Shown piece by piece: positions 40,035-43,994 of a DNA stretch of 43,994 nt. Each line of letters begins with the position of its first letter. Positions within the stretch are counted from its first letter, which is position 1. Location of the stretch: the NCBI GenBank assembly GCA_021204625.1, contig JAJPZA010000051.1, positions 3,310-47,303 of the forward strand, given 5' to 3'. This stretch comes from Clostridia bacterium (GTDB taxonomy: Bacteria; Bacillota; Clostridia; Christensenellales; Borkfalkiaceae). Both the position numbers and the translations under genes were made by a program. The notes beneath the pieces are model-generated. The model made no database searches, was not told the DNA's origin, and worked only from the letters and a program-made list of their open reading frames with translations.

Positions 40035-40637
40035 ATGAAGATAAAGATATGCGGCCTAACCAGGGAGGAGGACATCCTGGCCGCGAATGAGATCCGCCCG
40101 GATTACATTGGCTTTGTCTTCGCCGCGGGCAGGCGCAGAACGGTCACGCCGGAGAAGGCAAAATCATTGAAGGCCCTTCTGGATCCCGCCATTCCATCCG
40201 TTGGTGTCTTCGTGGACCAGAGCACGGAAGAGATTGCAGGGCTCCTCAAAGAGGGCATCATAGATATTGCGCAGCTGCACGGAAACGAGACGGAAGAGCA
40301 GGTAAGAGAGATTAAGGCTCTCTCCGGAAAGCCTGTCATAAAGGCCTTCAAGGTCACAGGCAAGGAGGACATCATTCGCTGGAAGGACTCTAAGGCGGAC
40401 TATCTGCTCCTGGATGCAGGGCAGGGCTGCGGCGAGCAGTTCGACTGGTCTCTCCTCTCCGCAACGTCCAGACCGTACTTTCTGGCCGGAGGCATAAACA
40501 CCGGGAACATAGGCGAGGCCCTTAAAATGCCCAACGCATGTTGCATAGACGTAAGCTCCGGAGCGGAGACAGACGGCTTCAAAGACCCTGCAAAAATGCG
40601 GGCCCTGGTGCAGGCGGCGCACGGCTTCAAGGCATAA
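40035..40637 (+). CDS. trpF: Phosphoribosylanthranilate isomerase
   Basis: A 200-residue TIM-barrel isomerase that opens phosphoribosylanthranilate to CdRP. The general base Cys lies in KICGLT (Cys6) and the general acid Asp in LLLDAGQGCGEQFDW. The LAGGINTGN and VSSGAE phosphate-binding loops are present. The usual DT.GGTG stretch reads DAGQGCGEQ, a variant that keeps the key Asp and the FDW end. Three bases separate it from trpC. Confidence 0.93.
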   Translation: MKIKICGLTREEDILAANEIRPDYIGFVFAAGRRRTVTPEKAKSLKALLDPAIPSVGVFVDQSTEEIAGLLKEGIIDIAQLHGNETEEQVREIKALSGKPVIKAFKVTGKEDIIRWKDSKADYLLLDAGQGCGEQFDWSLLSATSRPYFLAGGINTGNIGEALKMPNACCIDVSSGAETDGFKDPAKMRALVQAAHGFKA

Positions 40638-40787
40638 TCCCGCCGGCGAATGGCAGGGCGGAAAAACCATTGTCTGCGGCATATTCCCGCTTGTATCCTT
40701 TAAATGAGCGGGCCGGGAACAGCGCATAAAAAAACAGAAGAAGAGGGCAAGCCGCGCATGGAGGAATGTGCGGAAAAGTATATAAAA

Positions 40788-40805
40788 GCCTGCCGTATGG
40801 CAGGC
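40788..40805 (+). promoter_or_regulatory. Hairpin abutting the trpB ribosome-binding site
   Basis: GCCTGCC and GGCAGGC form a perfect 7-bp stem with a GTAT loop, directly followed by the AAGGAG ribosome site (40806-40811). No T-run follows, so it is not a terminator. It may be an mRNA processing or stabilising stem in the 182-base trpF-trpB gap. Confidence 0.6.
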
Positions 40806-40819
40806 AAGGAGCATGTATT

Positions 40820-42004
40820 ATGAGCAAGGGAAGATATGGCATATACGGAGGGCAGTACATCTCCGAAACGCTTATGAATGAGCTGTACAGGCTGGAAGAG
40901 TGCTATGAGGAGTGCAAGAAGGATCCGGAGTTTCGGGCGGAGTTGCACAGGCTCCTGTGCGAGTACGCCGGAAGGCCGTCCATGCTGTATTATGCGGAGA
41001 AGATGACAAAGGACCTCGGCGGAGCGAAGATATATTTGAAGCGTGAGGACCTCAATCATACCGGCGCGCACAAGATAAACAACTGCCTGGGCCAGGCGCT
41101 TGTGGCAAAGAGGATGGGCAAGACTAGGCTCATTGCCGAGACGGGCGCAGGACAGCACGGAGTGGCCACGGCCACTGTTGCGGCGCTTCTCGGAATGGAG
41201 TGCGAAGTGTACATGGGAAAAGTGGACACGGACAGGCAGGCCCTCAACGTATACAGGATGGAGCTTCTGGGCGCGAAGGTGACCCCCGTCATGACGGGTA
41301 CGCAGACGCTCAAGGATGCCATAAACGAGGCCATGAGGGACTGGAGCTGCAGGGTGCAGGACACGCACTATATGATAGGCTCCGTAATGGGACCCCATCC
41401 TTTTCCCATGATGGTCCGTGATTTCCAGAGCGTTATATCCAAGGAGGCCCGCAGGCAGATTCTGGAGAAAGAGGGCAGGCTTCCCGCAGCCGTCGTGGCG
41501 TGCGTGGGAGGCGGATCCAACGCGATGGGCATGTTCTACAATTTCATCCCGGATAAGGAAGTGGAGCTAATCGGCTGCGAGGCGGCCGGAAAGGGCGTGG
41601 ACACGGCCCTCACGGCGGCAACCGTTGCAACCGGGTCCGTCGGAATCTTCCACGGAATGAAATCTCTCTTCTGCCAGGATGAATACGGCCAGATAGCTCC
41701 GGTGTATTCCATCTCAGCCGGCCTGGATTATCCCGGCATAGGCCCGGAGCACGCATGGCTACATGACACCGGCAGAGCCACATACGTGCCCGTAACCGAT
41801 GACGAGGCTGTGGACGCCTTTGAATACCTTGCCCGCACTGAAGGCATCATATGTGCCGTGGAAAGCGCGCATGCGGTAGCCCAGGTCCGCAAGATTGCCA
41901 AGAATTACAGCCCTGACGAAAGCATCATAGTATGCCTTTCCGGACGCGGGGACAAGGACGTCGCAGCCATTGCCCGCTACCGCGGCGTGGACATCAAGGA
42001 CTGA
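40820..42004 (+). CDS. trpB: Tryptophan synthase beta chain
   Basis: A 394-residue PLP enzyme that condenses indole and serine. The PLP Lys85 is in HTGAHKINN, the catalytic Glu in AETGAGQHG, and the phosphate loop in [10 protein letters not shown]. It is the standard TrpB1 type that pairs with TrpA, with start [13 protein letters not shown]. The frame is open to 40766, but AAGGAG at 40806-40811 is 8 bases before ATG 40820. trpA follows after 23 bases. Confidence 0.97.
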   Translation: MSKGRYGIYGGQYISETLMNELYRLEECYEECKKDPEFRAELHRLLCEYAGRPSMLYYAEKMTKDLGGAKIYLKREDLNHTGAHKINNCLGQALVAKRMGKTRLIAETGAGQHGVATATVAALLGMECEVYMGKVDTDRQALNVYRMELLGAKVTPVMTGTQTLKDAINEAMRDWSCRVQDTHYMIGSVMGPHPFPMMVRDFQSVISKEARRQILEKEGRLPAAVVACVGGGSNAMGMFYNFIPDKEVELIGCEAAGKGVDTALTAATVATGSVGIFHGMKSLFCQDEYGQIAPVYSISAGLDYPGIGPEHAWLHDTGRATYVPVTDDEAVDAFEYLARTEGIICAVESAHAVAQVRKIAKNYSPDESIIVCLSGRGDKDVAAIARYRGVDIKD

Positions 42005-42027
42005 TGCATGGGAGGAAGGTGATTATT

Positions 42028-42870
42028 ATGACAGAGCAGAAAAAAGAGATGAAATCACAGGGGCCGGCAAGGCTGGACAACAAGCTTTCCCAAGTCTTCG
42101 CAACTCCCAACCATAAGGCGTTCATTCCTTTCATAACGGCAGGGGACCCCACGCCGGATGCCACAGTATCCTTCATTCTCAAGATGTTTGACGCCGGAGC
42201 GGATCTTGTAGAGATTGGCATACCGTTCTCAGACCCCACGGCGGAAGGTGTCGTAATCCAGGAGGCAAGTCTCCGCGCCTTGAAAGGCGGCATGACGACG
42301 GACAAGGCCTTTGAGATAGTGGAAAAGGTCCGTGAGAAGACAGATAAGCCCCTCGTCTTCATGACCTACATAAACCCCGTGTTCCATTACGGATATGACG
42401 CGTTCTTTGCAAGATGCGAGAAGCTTGGCATAGACGGCATAGTGGTTCCGGACGTTCCCTTTGAAGAGCGTGAGGAAGTATTAGGCCCTGCAAACGCGCA
42501 CAATATAAGCCTTATTTCCATGATATCCCCTACATCAGAGAGCAGAATCCAGAGCATAGCCAAGGAGGCGGAAGGGTACATTTACGTAGTCTCCTCCATG
42601 GGAGTCACCGGCATGCGCGGGCAGATAACCACAGACATAGGAGCAATGGTACAAAGCATCCGTGCGGTCACAGACGTTCCCTGCGCCGTAGGCTTCGGCA
42701 TCTCCAATCCGGAGCAGGCCGCCAGAATGGCCGCTGCCTCAGACGGAGCCATCGTAGGCAGCGCAGTGGTCAACATCATAGCAAAGTACGGGGCCGAGGC
42801 CGGAGACAAAGTGGCAGATTTCGTCCGCTCCATGAAGGCCGCCATATCGGCCCTTCCCAAAGACATCTGA
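42028..42870 (+). CDS. trpA: Tryptophan synthase alpha chain
   Basis: A 280-residue TIM-barrel enzyme that releases indole from indole-3-glycerol phosphate. The catalytic Glu is in LVEIGIPFSDP. The second catalytic acid, Asp60 in Salmonella (LADG), is Glu here (TAEG), a conservative change. FITAGDP, the YINPV segment and the phosphate loop VGFGISNPEQ are intact. It has about 12 more N-terminal residues than typical. GGAGGAAGG precedes ATG 42028. Last gene of the operon, followed by a strong terminator. Confidence 0.95.
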   Translation: MTEQKKEMKSQGPARLDNKLSQVFATPNHKAFIPFITAGDPTPDATVSFILKMFDAGADLVEIGIPFSDPTAEGVVIQEASLRALKGGMTTDKAFEIVEKVREKTDKPLVFMTYINPVFHYGYDAFFARCEKLGIDGIVVPDVPFEEREEVLGPANAHNISLISMISPTSESRIQSIAKEAEGYIYVVSSMGVTGMRGQITTDIGAMVQSIRAVTDVPCAVGFGISNPEQAARMAAASDGAIVGSAVVNIIAKYGAEAGDKVADFVRSMKAAISALPKDI

Positions 42871-42908
42871 GCCGCTTGTCTTACCCGCAAAATCAAACAG
42901 CATGCAAC

Positions 42909-42938
42909 CGGTCCCAGCAATTGCTGAGGCCGTTTTTT
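42909..42938 (+). terminator. trp operon terminator
   Basis: A 12-bp inverted repeat with two mismatches (CGGTCCCAGCAA opposite TTGCTGAGGCCG) is followed by six T residues, 39 bases after the trpA stop. Confidence 0.9.
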
Positions 42939-43023
42939 ATTTGGCTTGTCTGCAATCCGAATAGCTGGATTCAGGGTGTCAGAACGAGAGAATTATACTG
43001 ACAGAATATCAACACTGTTCATT

Positions 43024-43079
43024 ATTCATGTCAAAAAACGTCAAAATCAAGGTTAAATTCATGTCAAAAAACGTCAAAA
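43024..43079 (+). repeat. Two 23-bp direct repeats with four GTCAAAA half-sites
   Basis: An identical 23-bp unit (ATTCATGTCAAAAAACG, then TCAAAA) lies at 43024-43046 and 43057-43079, a 33-bp period. Inside, GTCAAAA repeats at 10-bp spacing (43030, 43040, 43063, 43073), as binding-site arrays on one face of the helix do. The region is A/T-rich and gene-free. Confidence 0.8.
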
Positions 43080-43192
43080 ATCATGCCGAAAACTTGATAT
43101 CTTATACTGTAACGGATCCCCCAAGGGCACCTGCATTCTTATTGTCCAACCCTCTCACAGCAGCTAATCATACAAAATATGGCAACACAAAA

Positions 43193-43217
43193 ATATGCGT
43201 ATAAAACATACGCATAT
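43193..43217 (+). promoter_or_regulatory. Inverted repeat upstream of the hicA remnant
   Basis: ATATGCGTAT and ATACGCATAT are perfect 10-bp inverse arms separated by five bases. It stands just upstream of the hic promoter and could be an operator. Confidence 0.6.
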
Positions 43218-43220
43218 CAG

Positions 43221-43249
43221 TTAACAAAACAATATTGTTTTGCTATAAT
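43221..43249 (+). promoter_or_regulatory. hic promoter with embedded 18-bp palindrome
   Basis: TTAACA and a perfect TATAAT are 17 bases apart. The spacer contains most of CAAAACAATATTGTTTTG (43225-43242), a perfect 18-bp palindrome. HicB antitoxins autorepress through such operators, so this fits a HicB site. Confidence 0.7.
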
Positions 43250-43267
43250 ATAAGCAAAGAGAGCGAT

Positions 43268-43456
43268 ATGAGACCTAGAGAGGTACTCCAGATTTTGCGT
43301 AAAGACGGCTGGTATGTGGTTAACAATGTTGGAGCCTATATATAGCTGAAGCATCCTAAAAAAGGTAAAGTGACAGTTTCCAATCATGGCAACGATATAC
43401 CAGTCGGTACTCTCCGTAGTATTTGGAAACAGGCAGGTACAAACCCTAAAGATATA
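43268..43456 (+). pseudogene. hicA: hicA toxin pseudogene (internal TAG, catalytic His lost)
   Basis: Reading from ATG 43268, preceded by AGAGAG, gives a HicA-like mRNA interferase: MRPREVLQILRKDGWYVVNN, then a TAG at 43343-43345, then LKHPKKGKVTVSNHGND and VGTLRSIWKQAG, ending at TAA 43454. The TAG stands where HicA proteins have Gln or a similar residue, so a CAG to TAG change is likely. The expected catalytic GSH reads GAY, so the key His is also lost (CAT to TAT). Without the stop the product would be 62 residues, the usual size. The toxin is doubly inactivated while its antitoxin partner remains intact. Confidence 0.85.
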
Positions 43457-43490
43457 AACAACAAGTAGTATTAGCATAGGAAGGTGGATT

Positions 43491-43889
43491 ATGAAAAAGG
43501 TATCATATATTGCAATTTTTGAACCAGGCAGTGATGGGTATTCGGTTTATTTTCCGGATCTTCCCGGCTGTACAAGTTACGGGAAAAACTTTGAAGAAGC
43601 TCAGAGGGAAGCGAAGGAAGCTTTGGGTTTGCATTTATATGGCATGGAAAAATCTGGTGAAGAAATACCAGCCCCCAGTGATAAAGTTGAACCTTTCCCT
43701 GGCACAGCGGAAGGCTATCTTGTGTCTATTGTTACGGTATTCCCTGAACTGGTTAGAATTGAACTTGACAACAGAAGGATAAGAACCAATGTCACTATTC
43801 CTGCATGGCTTAAAGGAGCAGCTGAAAAGAAAGGTGCAAACTTTTCTCAGTTGCTTGAAGCTGCATTGCTTGAATTTATAGAGGCATAG
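43491..43889 (+). CDS. hicB: HicB family antitoxin
   Basis: A 132-residue antitoxin. The N-terminal partial RNase H-like fold starts with YIAIFEPGSDGYSVYFPDLPGCTSYG and continues through EEAQREAKEALGLHL. The C-terminal ribbon-helix-helix-type DNA-binding part is RTNVTIPAWLKGAAEKKG, then FSQLLEAAL. GGAAGGTGG precedes the ATG. It normally binds and neutralises HicA and represses the hic promoter. Here the upstream hicA frame is broken, so it is an orphan antitoxin unless another HicA exists in the genome. The A/T-rich composition differs from the trp operon and suggests separate acquisition. Confidence 0.92.
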   Translation: MKKVSYIAIFEPGSDGYSVYFPDLPGCTSYGKNFEEAQREAKEALGLHLYGMEKSGEEIPAPSDKVEPFPGTAEGYLVSIVTVFPELVRIELDNRRIRTNVTIPAWLKGAAEKKGANFSQLLEAALLEFIEA

Positions 43890-43943
43890 CCGGCAGCACT
43901 TGTCACATCGGTACCATGCAGGATATTAATCAGCCAATGATTT

Positions 43944-43993
43944 TAGCCCCCCTTTTGCACAGTGCGGATGGAGAGCCTTCTCCGAGGGGGCTA
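43944..43993 (+). repeat. REP-like imperfect palindrome at window end
   Basis: TAGCCCCC at the left and GGGGGCTA at the right form inverse ends. An inner hairpin, GGAGA...TCTCC, lies between. Such GC-rich intergenic palindromes are common in gut Firmicutes. It could also serve as a terminator for the minus strand or for hicB. The copy may continue past the window edge. Confidence 0.55.
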
Positions 43994-43994
43994 G

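Overview
This window reads as chromosome of an anaerobic Firmicute, most likely a Clostridia-type gut or rumen bacterium. The support is Gram-positive Shine-Dalgarno sequences (AGGAGG type), two T-box leaders, a GatCAB transamidation operon, a PrsW-type membrane protease, heavy use of ATA (Ile) and AGG/AGA (Arg) codons, and a trp operon in the order E-G-D-C-F-B-A. The species cannot be named from the sequence. Every gene I support lies on the + strand.

Layout. 1-2.7 kb: the 3' part of an acidic-repeat protein ending in a ribosomal uL15-like domain, then 5-formyl-THF cyclo-ligase, rsmD and coaD. 2.7-6.8 kb: two near-duplicate DAHP synthases flanking an unknown helical protein, then prephenate dehydratase (entry to aromatic synthesis and the Phe branch). 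6.9-10.1 kb: two tandem patatin-like hydrolases and rarA. 10.1-24.4 kb: an accessory region. 24.5-31.0 kb: T-box, aspS, gatC, gatA, gatB, then prmA. 31.1-35.2 kb: rsmE, mtaB, a PrsW-family protein and a HIT protein in overlapping frames. 35.4-42.9 kb: a Trp-specific T-box and a complete trp operon with a terminator. 43.2-43.9 kb: a dead hicA toxin gene with intact hicB. The window ends in a REP-like palindrome.

The accessory region is the most interesting part. It holds six tandem paralogs (P1-P6, about 526-556 aa) of a family I do not recognise by name. Each has an N-terminal segment resembling the helix-hairpin-helix C-terminal domain of RNA polymerase alpha, a second similar motif and a conserved core. 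P4 and P6 also carry a sigma region 4-like helix-turn-helix. Among them sit a chimeric gene (IS transposase N-terminal domain fused to a maltose-type acetyltransferase) and an IS4-type transposase-derived protein lacking the catalytic Glu. A HTH-DUF3990-like (ADP-ribosyltransferase-like) protein with an overlapping partner closes the region.

An exactly 34-bp palindrome (16-bp arms, 2-bp centre) occurs seven times in the gaps of this region and nowhere else that I saw. Three non-identical genes (the transposase-like gene, P5 and P6) have leaders of exactly 112 nt from the start of this palindrome to the start codon. The array therefore looks like a co-regulated or cassette-like system with shared leaders. 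A transcription-related or defence-type role is inference.

Regulation elsewhere is clearer. The aspS-gatCAB T-box has a specifier region in which Glu (GAA) and Asn (AAT, AAC) codons overlap, which fits a tRNA-dependent transamidation operon and an AspRS with the His typical of non-discriminating enzymes. The trp leader shows a TGG specifier. A 12-bp palindrome is shared by the gaps upstream of pheA and of the trp leader.
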